Under the pieces are notes generated by a model, which searched no databases, was not told where the DNA came from, and was given only the letters and a program-made list of their open reading frames with translations. 64,000 bases of DNA from Xiphophorus maculatus (taxonomy: Eukaryota; Chordata; Actinopteri; Cyprinodontiformes; Poeciliidae): positions 22,812,968 through 22,876,967 of the forward strand of contig NC_036456.1 in assembly GCF_002775205.1 (NCBI RefSeq), read 5' to 3'. A program made the position numbers and the translations under genes. This document shows positions 51,582 through 63,372 of the stretch, in pieces; the stretch's first letter is position 1, and each line of letters begins with the position of its first letter.

Positions 51582-54328
51582 TCAGATGTTTTTGACACAG
51601 ATAAATGGCCTTCGAAAGTTACACTGCGCATCGTCCCAACATCTGTGCCCTGCAGGAAAACAAACAAAAACACGTTGAATTGTAGAAACATCTGAAGTCT
51701 AAAATATGGACACAACTAGTAAGTTTTCTGTAAGAGCCTGGTCATCTCTACAATTAATTATGTAACTGTTAACATTTACAATTAGCATCTCCACACTTAG
51801 ATGAGATCATTTCACTTACGACTGTAGTTTATCTGCAAACAGTCCTGATTAGCTAAGTTGTTGGGTTCGTATCGACACCAATTACTGTAGTTAAAAGGGC
51901 TTCCGTCCACCCAGCGCCAGTTGCGCTCCTGCAAGGTAAAGCCGTCTGAGTAAAACATTTAAATGTATTTTATGAAGCCCTGACAAAACAAGGTGCACAT
52001 GTGAGTTTACCCATATTATGTCATTGCCTCCAATCCAGACTGCAGTATGCCCCCGGCCTGCAGACATTATCATCCTCACAAGCTGATTATTCACCTCGTA
52101 GTCATGGATTGATGCAAGGTGTGCTTGTATGGACCTGCAGTTCTCCTGCAGCGGAGACAAGGAAAACTGTTACACCAATACAGGAAGGAGATGGTCTGAA
52201 ATAAAAGTAAAGTTAATCAAAGGTCACCTGAGCTCTATGCCAAGTAGCACCAAAAGGAAAGACGTGGTAGCAGCGACCTTTGACCCGGGTCCAGCCAGAA
52301 GAACAGGACCCTGAACGTCGGACTGTTCCATTCAGAGCTGAACACAAACACAGACAAAGTCTCAGATAAATTATTTATGAAATTCAACTGGTAGTTTTAA
52401 TTATGTGCTGCTGGGACAAAAATGTTGAGGAAAAAAAGCAACTCAGCAGTCTCTGAAAAAAAGAGCGAACTGAACCTTAACTGTGTTAAAAAAAAGTTTT
52501 CATATATTCTCATGATCTGTGTTTTTCTGTGTATTTATTTCGAGTTTTCTGTGTCTCTGAGTCTCCGTGTTGTCCTGGCTCCCCTTGACTATTCCCAGGT
52601 GTGTCTCATTCCCTGATTACCTCCTGTGTATTTAATGTCACCTGTGTCTCAGCGTCTTTGTCGGGTTCTTGTCGTTAGTCATCTCACTTGGCGTCCTTTT
52701 CCCCGTCGTCTGTGTGCCCAGTCTCTCGTCTTATCCTTTGTGTAACCGGTTGCTACTGGCGTCAAGCCCAGGCTTCTGCTCGGCCGTGTCGCCCGGTGTT
52801 TTGGCTTTGCTGACTGTGTTATTTTGGACATTCTTCATTAAATACATTTATTCTTCACATCCTGGGTCTCCCACCTGCTGCCTCACCACCTCTTACCACG
52901 ACAAATCATGACATGTATAAGTTTGCTCCCCAGTGTGGCTGAGTAAACGTCTCAGTCTGTTTCAGGTTTGAAGGACAGAGTCGCCACTCTGCAATTTTCA
53001 GATGTTTACAACTCCAACATTAGGGCTAATGAAGCTTAATGAAGCTTAAGAATAGACTAGTGATTGTTTTATCATCATTTATTTTTGATGGTTTTAGTTA
53101 TATGCTTTAGGTTATTCACTTGTTAAAGAGCCTGTCTTCAGAAAGGAAGCTGAACTTTCTGAGTATATTTACTGCTGGGTGTCTTGGTTGAAACTAAAAC
53201 AAAACCTAGCTCACATTATCAGGAAAGGCAAACTCACCCTTCAGGTAAGCTACTTCATCCACAGGTTCAAATGTTGGTTCTGTGAAAAACACGAGGATAA
53301 AGGAGGATGAAAATCCCGATATTTTTTGAATGAAACAGTAGAAAAAAGCACCAACCTTCTGCACCTGTCCAGTTTCCAGGTTCCTCTTCATGAAGAGCCA
53401 AATGGTCTGGCAAAGTTTAAATGTTAAATTCATTTTGTTGTGTATATACAGAATTTAACGCTTATAATTGGCAAACATAAACTTACCTTCTGGAAAAACG
53501 TCCTCAGTGTCAGGATCTTCTCTGGTTCCTGGATATAATTAACATTTTTAACATTAATATGTAGAAGAAAAAATATGAAAAAACTAAAAATCAAGGTATT
53601 TTATATTATTTTTTATGTACTTTACAAAACGTGTCTGATTTGCTATTCTGTCTTCTAAAACCTTCAGTTTTTCCATGTGTGTAAAATTGTATTTGTTTTG
53701 TTGGCATTATGTTCACAATAACAACTCTTGGTGTAGGAGAGCAAACAGCACCCATCAGAGCCAAAACAATATTCATAAATGTTGTACAACCCGAGCATAA
53801 AGCACTAAGTTCAAAACGCAGGAAAAGTTGAATTTGCAGAAGACCTAAGCAACTGGAATTGAACTGAAATATGTTTAAACAGAGAAAACTCGCTTATTAA
53901 AGCACTTCATCAAACTACTCTGGGTGAAAACATCAGCAGCAAGAGCAGGCCGGTAAATAACTGGATTTATTCAGAACGACAGATGTTTAGAAAAACATCT
54001 GGAAGCTGTTTCAGGAAACATTAAAAATGACAAATCTGATGAAATACATCAGATTTACAGCCTCACCTTCTGGAAGAGCTTCATCGCTCTCAGCCTCATC
54101 CATGGTATCTGGAAGCGCTGCATCAAACACAGCAATGAATGATAATTTGAAATATATAGAAGCATATCAGATGTAAAAATCTCATACTTTAACATTAGAT
54201 TAAAGGTGGGAGTAATATTTGCATTAATAAAGCAGAAGCAATAATATGCACACAAACACAAACTCACCAGCAGGTTGACTCAAAGCCAACAAGGCACAAA
54301 GAAGCAGCAGCAGACTGAGAGCCTTCAT
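51582..54328 (-). CDS. Secreted C-type lectin 3, EPN type
   Basis: Nine exons in phase (54328-54268, 54117-54067, 53528-53487, 53406-53356, 53279-53238, 52337-52228, 52145-52011, 51928-51820, 51649-51582) give 222 residues. Residues 1-20 are a signal peptide (MKALSLLLLLCALLALSQPA). Residues 21-82 are a long acidic stalk from four phase 1-1 exons, one with GNWTGAE. The lectin domain is at about 92-222: CSSGWTRVKGRCY, VWIGGNDIIW, WVDGSPFNYSNWC, YEPNNLANQDC and CWDDAQC. The triplet EPN (185-187) predicts mannose-type specificity by the family rule, although WND is WDD. An LTR fossil sits in the intron between stalk and lectin domain. Confidence 0.85.
52505..52915 (+). mobile_element. Solo LTR in an intron of lectin 3
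   Basis: It carries TTTTCTGTGTCTCTGAGTCT, TTCCCAGGTGTGTCTCATTC, CTGTGTATTTAATGTCACCT and ends CAAATCATGACA, as in the LTRs of the 39.9-kb element. No internal region. An old Gypsy-like fossil, opposite in sense to the host gene. Confidence 0.65.
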
Positions 54329-54470
54329 GGCTTTGATGATGCAGGTTGAAGACAGTAAAGAGATAATAAGGAGATAATAGAAGCTAATTTCGACCAATCA
54401 CACCACAGGATATCCTCCAGGTTACAGTCAGCCTGCAGGTTGAATGTGCTGCACCAGTAACACATCGGCC

Positions 54471-54478
54471 CTTATATG
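54471..54478 (-). promoter_or_regulatory. TATA box of lectin 3
   Basis: On the minus strand GCATATAAGGG lies about 145 bases before the start codon. The duplicate region near 50.3 kb lacks it. Confidence 0.5.
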
Positions 54479-54479
54479 C

Positions 54480-57400
54480 TGTTTCTTCAGCCTCAACACA
54501 AGGAAGCTGGCACATTTCTGAAAAAATATTTCCCCCTCTTAATTTCTTATCTTTTGAACAAACATTGATTACATCTATCAAAGTCCAAATGTGGTTTTTA
54601 TAACTTTTACAACACTTTATTTTTCAGAGGTGATCTTATAATTTTTACTTAGTCAATGAAAATTTACATGGAATCAAAATGTAATAATATTAAATAATAC
54701 ATGTACACTGTTTAGGTCTCCATTAACTGGACCCATGCCTTCACTGATTGATAAAATTAATTTCATATCCAGTTTGACACAAAGGGACTGAAAATATTTA
54801 ATCCTGATAAAAAGGGTCATTATCAAACTTCCTCATCACATGAACTGAACGTTATTATAATATGTAACTTAATTCTTTAAACTTGCAACATTTTTTCTCT
54901 TTCTAAATTAGTACCAAATGTTTGTTATCACATATTTCATGTACAAATGATTCATATCTTCAAATAACTGTTGATTCCCTGATAACTCATAAGCTGGACA
55001 GTTTAAGTGAAAAACAGTTATTGCATCTATTAGATGTCTCTTGCATCTACTAGTCATGTTTAGCACATTTTTCAAGTCAATTAAGTTCTTACTATTTTTA
55101 AAGAACATAAATATTCCAATGTTTAATATTAAATCCTAAAGTAGCATTTACATGCAACCTTAATGAAATATTTTCCATCTTCTGATTCTTTTGTTTTTAG
55201 CTTCGTCACACAAGACAACAGCATGCAACTATGTTGATGGATATAATCATACAGTCATTATAAAAGGCCAAAATAACAGAATATTGAACAAAAACAGAAC
55301 ATATTTTTTTTTTCATATTTTAAACAGGTGTGAGAATCTCTGATTCATCTGAAATGATAATCAGTGCATCAAATACAAACTTTAGATCTTCTAAGTTTTC
55401 ATTGCATCCGGAAAGTTTACAACTTAAGTGCTGTATGTCTGAATATTTAAGATAAAACATGAGGAAGAGTTTATAGATTGAAAGTACAGCCATTATCCAA
55501 AACCTCATGTCTGACCTTGGGGAAAAGGAAAAGCCTCGCATAGGGAAATAAATTACATTTCCTTGATTGATAACAGACTTTATCTGGAAGTTATGGCAAA
55601 ACAAGAACACTGGTTTACACATTAAACATTTATGTTTATTGAAACTTTTGATCAAACAAACTGACAAATGAGTTTTTTTTTTCTTTTTGCCTTGACAATC
55701 TCTTTTTTAGAATATTTTTCTTTTATGAAATGGATTCTTGCTTTGCTTTGTTTTTCCTTTCATGGAAAATAAATCACTGTAATTACCCTGTGAATAAACG
55801 GGGAAGTATAAACCATCCTGCCTTGCCTCAACAAATCATAAACCTGTCATCATCTCGTTCATTTAGGTGTCTGTAACACATTAAACTCAATAAAACTACA
55901 GCAGGAAACTTTAAAAAAATATTTATTATGTTTTTCACAGATGATGTCTCATATTTTACCACCAGGACAGTTTACCAAAAATATAAAAAACATATTTTTA
56001 CTAAAGCTGCCTACTGCAGCTTTAAGAGTGTATTGAGAGTAATAACTCTGTTGCTATGAGATAACTCTCATTTAATAATTAGGACAGAATTTTATATATA
56101 ACTCTAATAATTTAGAATAAGCACTCAAGTTTGATAAACACCTGTTTAGGCTTTAGAAACAGTTTGTATACCTATGATCTTTTAAAATCACATCTTCAAA
56201 GCTACAGCAGAATGTATAATATAAATAGTATAACATTTTTGCTGAACCACTAGAGGGCGCAGTTCAAAGCATCAAGTTATTGTTGCCCTTGTTTCTAAAG
56301 AATAAAATTAGTTTAGAACAGCAAAACCTGCTTAAGCTAAAACTCATAATGTCAAAACCTGTCTGTTTTATTTTGCTGTTCAAGAAAAATGAAAGCATAT
56401 AATACATATCCATTAAAAACATCATAAACAGATGTCCCAGTGTGTATTTGACCTAATGACCCCACAACAGAAAATAAAGTGGATATTGTAGAAGTCTTCA
56501 ATCAGATTTTTTAAAAATATTGGTCCTTCTTTAAGTTTCTTTAAGTTCAAATTTGCTTATCACCACTTTTCTAGTATTAAAATCTCTTAGCAATCTTCAT
56601 TTTGTCAGGAAACGCTCCAGGTAAAAATAATCTGCTATGAATACAGGTGAGATTTAAATGTTTGTTCCACAATAACCGTATCAATATCATTACAGGCTGT
56701 GAATTTATTTATTTTGTTTAGCTTTTTGTACTTCTTCTATTACCTCACTTTCATTCATTCCTCTAGGAAACAATGTATTAATATTATTAAATTATATAAC
56801 TGTTTTTTTTTTACTTTGACCATTTACTGAGTTAGCATGGCCATCAATGGTGGTAGATAAATGGTTTTCCTCTGTAGGAAGTTGTTTTTCACCATTTTCA
56901 CATTGCTCAGTGTAAAGGAGGTTGATTGACAGCGCTAAGACCCGCCTTCTGGCTCTGATTGGTTGTTTTTGGTGCATTTTTGCAGATGGCAATAGTAACG
57001 CTGGGAGGAGGTGGGGGAGTTCAATGTCTTTACAGATAATCTGTCTCATATCAAACTGTCACAATATGCGATAGTTTTAAAAAATATGGAAAAAGTAAAA
57101 ACTTGCAAACTGCAGGTTTAATAATCAGGAGAGAAACTGGATTTTTAGTTTCAGCTACCAGAGTCTCTGAGCAGCAGCTTAATTAACTTGCATCTAGATT
57201 ATTCATTCATTTTTGTTCATGAACAGTGACGTACAGTGAGAGTAATACTGTAAAACTGTTTATTAGACACAGTTACATTACAAAACAAAATATTAATATT
57301 ACATGTACATAACATTACATTCAGTGCTTTATAAAGAAGAACAAAGAAAAAGGATTCCACCTAAATGACTCAAAAATAATCTACTGTTTTTGCACATGCA

Positions 57401-57530
57401 TACTAACTACTCAAGTTGTGTTATTAAAATAACTAAGATTTTTATATACATGATGCTTGACAGGGTCAAACTATCCAACATATTTCCTCTGTTGCTTGTT
57501 TTTTGGACTTCTTTGGGAGCTGTGGAGCCA
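54480..57530. other. Intergenic between lectins 3 and 4
   Basis: The part up to about 55,680 is the second copy of the duplicated block described at 50.2-51.4 kb. It contains a CTCF-like motif at 56,247. A repeat-like segment near 56,800-57,060 (GATTGACAGCGCTAAGACCC, CTCTGATTGGTTGTTTTTGG) is of a type common in fish genomes. No gene is seen. Confidence 0.35.
56247..56259 (+). promoter_or_regulatory. CTCF-like core motif
   Basis: CCACTAGAGGGCG fits CCASYAGRKGGCR at all positions and continues with C, as in many CTCF sites. Confidence 0.4.
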
Positions 57531-59326
57531 TCAGCGTTTTTTGACACACACATACGGTCGGCTAGCGGTACACTGCTCATCATTCCAGCACGCGTTCACT
57601 GTCAAACGACAAAAAGTGAAATCAGTGACTCAACAGAAACAAAACCCTAAAACGTGACTTGAACTAATGCAATTTATTCTGTTCTACAGAAAATAAAAAA
57701 CTAAAGATTATTTCATGTCATTCAAACTTATAAAAAGTTTTAAATTGATTTGCATTGTTTTCATGTACCTGAATGATTCATAACCACACAACTCTGTTTC
57801 CCCCCGGCGTTATTAGGCTGTCCACCACACCAGCTGGTAAATTGAAAAATCGTTCCATCACTCCAGAACCAAATGGAATTCTGTAAACAACAGTTTTATC
57901 AATCACTCATTTCTTTAAAAGATCTTTGACAAGCTACAAAAACAGTTTGTAAAAATACCTCTTCTGCGTCAGATGCTCCAATCCACGTTTCTTGATTGCC
58001 GCCACCTGATTCTGATATCAGGTTCTGAATCTGATGGTGTTCTAAGAAACTGTGGACTGATGCCAGCTGTGCTCCCAAGGACAAGCAGTCTCTCTGCAGG
58101 AGAGGCAAATAAGATATTTATTAGTAATAGAAAATGAGATTAGGCTGTTTGCAAAGAGTTGGTAAAATAAAAATTCAGAACATCACCTCAGCTCTAGCCC
58201 AAGTTCTGAATGTTCCAAAATACCGGAATCATCGATTCCCGAGTCCAGACCAACCAGCAGGACAAGATATTCTATTCATCATCAGGTCAGCTGGCAAAGA
58301 AAACCGTAAAAAGGTTTAATTTGCTGGTAAATGTAACTTTATCCTTAAACATTGTTTGAGAGATTTGCTACAATGGCATCATTTTTGTCAGTGCTACGCA
58401 AGGCAATATAAAAACCACAATGCAGCTAAAAACAAAATATTGTTTTAATATATTTTAAGAAATTTTCTAAATGAATAAATGTTGAAATCAGACTGTGAAA
58501 AATTCTAAACTGAATTCTTAAATTGTGTTTTATGTAAATATAAAACATATTTATATGTTTTTCTTTTGAAAATCATATAAATAATCCAAACAGCACAATA
58601 TAAACCTTTCACATATGTAATGATGCCTATTTATATGTCAGGAAACCAAGTTTTTGACCATTTGAAAATTCATACTTCTAATACATAATTTTATCCATAG
58701 AGCATCTGTTTAAAATGATAAAAGTTGTTAATAATTCCACTGAGGCTTCTGACTCTTTCATGTTACGTACTCTGTTTCTCATATTTATGAACATTTTTTT
58801 TTATTAATTAGACATAACAGGAATCAGACTCACCATCTGGACCAGTTTCCTCCTCCTGAGGTTCAGGGACTGTATTGGGAGAATTTCTGTTTATTAAAAT
58901 ATTACCTTGAATTGTTTTGGTTTATTTAGAGCAGATTGTCAGATTGACTGACCTTCTGCTTCTGCCCAGTTTCCACCTTCTGCTTCTGGAACAACTGTGT
59001 CATTTGACAAAGCTTTTATTATTACATTTACATGGTAATGATTAAATTATCTGATTTGCAGATGACACAATAGCTGATAACTATGGTGACTAAAACTCAC
59101 CGTCTGGAACGGGATCAGGTTGCTCTACAGTATCTGGAAAAGCTGCATGTTTTTAAGATTGGTTACATTTTTATATGTTGCAACACAATGAATGAACAAT
59201 AATCACTGTGGTTAAGTATTACAGTTCCAAACTTCCTAATGTTGCTCATGTACAGACACACTTACCAGCAGCTTCATTCAGAGCCAAGAAGGCACCAAAG
59301 AATAACAGCACAGTCACAGTCTTCAT
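57531..59326 (-). pseudogene. C-type lectin 4, otherwise intact but with one in-frame TGA
   Basis: Eight exons in phase (59326-59266, 59142-59101, 58985-58953, 58869-58834, 58290-58187, 58093-57959, 57880-57769, 57598-57531) give 196 codons plus stop, the same total as lectin 2. It has a signal peptide (MKTVTVLLFFGAFLALNEAA) and a three-exon acidic stalk with GNWAEAE. The lectin domain has CPAGWSGLGNR, WIGASDAEE, WCGGQPNN, and CWNDEQC with the full calcium-binding WND. Codon 78 is TGA (58229-58231 on the minus strand) exactly where relatives have the Cys of the NRCF motif. All splice sites, the TATA box and every other key residue look kept. A young null allele, a sequencing error, or a recently dead gene fit best. 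Confidence 0.75.
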
Positions 59327-59520
59327 TTTGGAAAAGATGGAGATTAATAACAAAATCACCTGTAAACATAAAGAAATGTTGCCTTCAGAAAGCCTTTGAG
59401 AACAATGATAAATGAATATATTATTAATTCGATTTCCACCAACCTCTCAGCAGGAATGTTTTCTTTTCTTCGTTTAGCTCCTGATGCCTCGGCTGTACAG
59501 AGAATCTGGAAACCTTCTCT

Positions 59521-59528
59521 CTTATACT
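59521..59528 (-). promoter_or_regulatory. TATA box of lectin 4
   Basis: On the minus strand AGTATAAG lies before a leader exon ending GCTGAGAG|GTTGGT. The leader continues after TTTATGTTTACAG with GTGATTTTG, like the GTGATCTT start of the second leader segment of lectin 2. Confidence 0.5.
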
Positions 59529-60980
59529 GTTGTCTCTACAACCTGAACCAGGAATTTGACACGTGCATTTTAGACGCATGTGTTTGGCATCTTCTTATCT
59601 TTTGAGCAATCAGTGATAAAAGCTACATTTTTACGACATAATATCCAAGACCTGTTAATTGAGCAATATATTCTATTATCTATATTTGTTTTCAACTATG
59701 TTTTTCCTCCTTCCTACATAAAACATAATTTAGATTGTGTGAAATAAAAATAATTTAATTGAATCCTCTTCATAAGTCTAACATGTATAAATCTGGGGAC
59801 AAGGATTTTTTTGCCCTAAATCTTTATAGGTTATTTTCTTAGATTTTTCTGTAATAATTCCAAAATGTGTCTTACATGTAGGCTCTATGTGAGCAGATTT
59901 CCTTTATTATTTCCAATAATATTCTGTGATTTTCTTTGTACGGCTGTTTTTTCATCTGCTTTGATGAAAAAACTACTTGATCTAAAAATGTGATCAAGCA
60001 TTTTGAGGAAATGGATAAAAATACTCCAACATTTGACAAAATGTGTTCTATTCACTGTAGCTTTATGCTGACTGGATTAGACTGTGATCTTTGTAATTAA
60101 TAGGTAGATATTTCAAAACTATTTCTTACTTTTGATATTCTGTGACACTCCTTCTTTAATGTAAGCATACTAATATCCATTAAAGACTTTTTATGGAATT
60201 AAACTGCATCTTTTATCTTTGCTGTCAAACAAAAAACAACTCCATATAACTGTACCATTGAAAATAGTTGTTTCAATATAATTGTGCAAACAGAAAAATT
60301 GTACAACTTGGCAGAAAACATTTAGAAAAGCAAATGAGCAAAATATGAAAGGCCGACATCCTGACCTTATACATGAACAACACAAAGTGTCTTTATGTTT
60401 TTCTGTTGTGTTTTACCTGATTTATGGTGAGTGAGAATTAAAGCACCATTATAACAAGAAGTCAAAGGTCTTCCTCACTGGAAATCAGTAAGCTGTGGAT
60501 TCCAGTAAAGATTACTGGTATCGGTTAAGGAAATGTAGTTTCGAATTATCAGAAACTATCCTTATCTTATCTAAAATATATATATACATTGTGGTTAGTA
60601 ACCCTAAAGTGATCATAACTATAACATGATAAAGATTTGCAACTAAAAGTAGGTAATTAAAGAAAAAGTGTTTCTGAATAGAACAAATTTTCTTCTTTAT
60701 TATCAACTGAGCACAGATGACATTTAACTGACCGTGTTACTGCGGGTCGCTTAGGACGCAATGCAATCATCTGAATCACTTTTCTTTAGAACCAGGGCTG
60801 AAATCCTCTGGTTTCCAGGAATATTCAATTACATTTATTCTTATCTGAGTATATTTATAACTATTTACTGTCATGTATAGTGAAATTAAGCTATTTTACT
60901 GAAGCTGCATTGAACAGGCGTCCAGTAGAGGCCTGCCGGTTTAAACGTTTAATGAATCAAAAATTACTCTGACCGATTGT

Positions 60981-61109
60981 GAACAGGCAGCAGCAGCAGC
61001 ACTCCTGGCCATGGGAGACTGCAGGGACCAAAGGCTGAGGGCAGCTAGAGACCAGGAAGTGGCCAAGTGGATAAAAGATGGACTCAATGAGTCCATAAAA
61101 GATTTCTGA
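60981..61109 (+). other. Exon-like open stretch, unassigned
   Basis: The frame reads EQAAAAALLAMGDCRDQRLR then AARDQEVAKWIKDGLNESIK DF and a stop. Its composition resembles an amphipathic protein C-terminus, and an AATAAA follows near 61,256. No partner exon is seen. I do not recognise it; it may be a relic terminal exon. Confidence 0.22.
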
Positions 61110-61733
61110 AAGAGACGACAAAAATAAGCCTTACAGATACTGAAGCTTTTATTATGAAAAACATGAATTTCTTTTCAAAGTCGTAGTTGTGTTAAACGCA
61201 ACAAAACCTAGAAAATAAGCTGTTTGCTTCCGTTTGCTTCTGTCATTCAGTCCAATGAATAAATGAATGTGAGCCTTTTCAATCTGATGTTTTTATTTAA
61301 TCAAACGTGATTAAATAAAAACATTGTGTTTTAATGACATTTGTGACATTGTGTATTTGTTATCAATGTAACTGCAAATCAGATATTTTATAGGAACCAT
61401 ATATAACAAAATCAACAACATAATACAGATTATTGGATGTTTTCCAAGGTGCAGTACATTTATATTCTTTACAATATGTGTGCTTCTAAGTAGGCCATCA
61501 GGTTGTAAGTAATAATGTGTATTTAATTATTCTAGTTAAATAAAGGTTAAATGAATAAAGGTAAGATATTCAGTATCAGGCTCACAATGTATTATTTATC
61601 TCAGCATTTTATCAGTATGTATATTTAGGTCATGTAAGATAATCTAACATCCGTTATTTCAGGAGTTCTGGGAACTCACATCAATAGTCACGTTTGGACT
61701 TTGGCTAAATGAGAGTCGATAACCTGTTTGTAG

Positions 61734-61736
<3 letters not shown>

Positions 61737-61813
<77 letters not shown>
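61737..61813 (+). repeat. (TG)n microsatellite
   Basis: About 38 TG dinucleotides, roughly 215 bases upstream of the lectin 5 start codon. Confidence 0.95.
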
Positions 61814-61816
<3 letters not shown>

Positions 61817-62029
61817 ACTTATATGCTCTCTCCTATTTTCTGTTTCATACCTCCCACTAACAGTAAATGAAAGTTGGTCTCTTCCTCTGCATGCTGAGGT
61901 AAGAAAAGAAGCTTTTCCTGATGTAATTCTCCTTCATATGTTTCTTTCTTGCTCTGTAAATAACGTTTGGGTCAATAAACTTTGTCTTTATTTAAGGTGA
62001 TTATTGTCTCCGTTTGCATAAACACAACA

Positions 62030-63339
62030 ATGAAGATCCTGATTCTGTCATTCGTTCACTGTGCCTTGTTGGCTTCAGGCAAAGCTGTTGGTGAGTGTAT
62101 GAATTATTATACTCATAAAAACTCAACAAATAATAGTCAGCCTACAATAAATGTTTGTTCAAACCTGGATTTTTATTTTAAATTTATGAAATGACATACT
62201 TTTTTGTAGAATATTCACTTAAGTATAATTTCTAATCATCCTTAACTAAAATCATGATGTTAATAAAAAATAATACTCATATTTTGCATTGTGGACAAAG
62301 TAAAGTCCAAACTGAATTTGTGTCAAACTGCAGTTCTTCCTAAAGCAGACGCTCTGCAGGGCTTGAAATGGACTAACGCAGCAGGTTAGAGCTTCATGTA
62401 TCCTTCAGCAATAAGTTTAGTCTTTCTTCTGATCTTTTCCATTGAAATGACAAAGATTATGAGATTTAAAAACATTTTCATCCACAGAACAGAATTCAGC
62501 TCCAAGAGTAACGTTGTGTTTCCTTGTATTGGTTTCAATGATTTATCTTAAAACAAGTAATAAATGCCAAAATTGCATAAGAAATTGTGATAAATATTGT
62601 TCTTTTCAAAGCAATTTTAAAGCTTATGTGCAGTATTTTCCTTAATATAATTCACTTATTAGGTTTTCAATACTTGTTTTATTATTATAAAGGCTTTGGA
62701 AACTCTGTGTAACTTCATGTTACAAGAAACAAATATACTTTTAACAAGTGATTTACTGGAAAACACACATGTAGAGATGGATGTTATTTATTTCCTCTCC
62801 GATTCTTCTGTTTTTCTCCAGTAGAAAGAAAAGTTGGTCCCTGATTATTGAGCACTTGGTCATTATGTTAAAAAAAATACACTGCATATTTATGTTTTAA
62901 CAATTGTTCTCATCAGACCAAAAAATATTCTGATAAATAAATAAAACACAACTGGATGTGAAACATTTCACTTTATGAAACAAACAGCTATGAATCTAAT
63001 CAATGCTTAGCAGACTGTTTATATTATTTTCAAATTAGATTAAAAACAAATTGAAGCTCAGACATGGTAGACAGGAAGTGAATGAGGAAGACTGAACATT
63101 ACGGGACAAAATTCAAGTTCTGTGTGATCATATTTATTCTTTATGTTTGCCACGTTTGTTTGAAATTCACATGATGAATGTGAATTCATCTGACTGTGTT
63201 TATGTGTGATGATGTTTGTTTTTGAACAGCAATAAACAACCCAGTCAATAGTTCAAGTCCTTGCTCTTCCGGCTGGTCTGAGTTTAACGGACGCTGCTTC
63301 CGCTTCTTTCCTGTACCGATGAGTTGGGCTTCAGCTCAG
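62030..63339 (+). CDS. Secreted C-type lectin 5, 5' part only
   Basis: Exon 62030-62090 encodes a signal peptide (MKILILSFVHCALLASGKAV). Exon 62334-62384 encodes a stalk piece with LKWTNAA, related to the GNWT stalk exons of lectins 2-4. Exon 63230-63339 opens the lectin domain (CSSGWSEFNGRCFRFFPVPM, then SWASAQ). Phases agree with the other four lectins. The next exon (the ENCxS... segment of relatives) is beyond a minus-strand LINE and outside the window. A further stalk-like stretch near 62,488-62,507 does not keep phase and is left out. Confidence 0.75.
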
Positions 63340-63372
63340 GTATTTGTGCTTTACTTTTACATTTTCTTGCAC

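Larger units (their letters stand above)
59530..62029. other. Intergenic between lectins 4 and 5
   Basis: Mostly AT-rich. It holds an exon-like open stretch (60,981-61,109), short-loop palindromes at 59,946-59,973 and 61,287-61,324, and the long (TG)n tract. The last ~200 bases should include the lectin 5 promoter and leader. Confidence 0.3.

Noticed and set aside
61740-62000. Open frame starting with a Cys-Val run
   Set aside because: Translation of the (TG)n tract, out of frame with lectin 5.
62488-62507. Extra stalk exon in lectin 5 (EQNSAPR)
   Set aside because: The acceptor is fair but the only donor leaves phase 0, unlike all other stalk exons, so it would break the frame.
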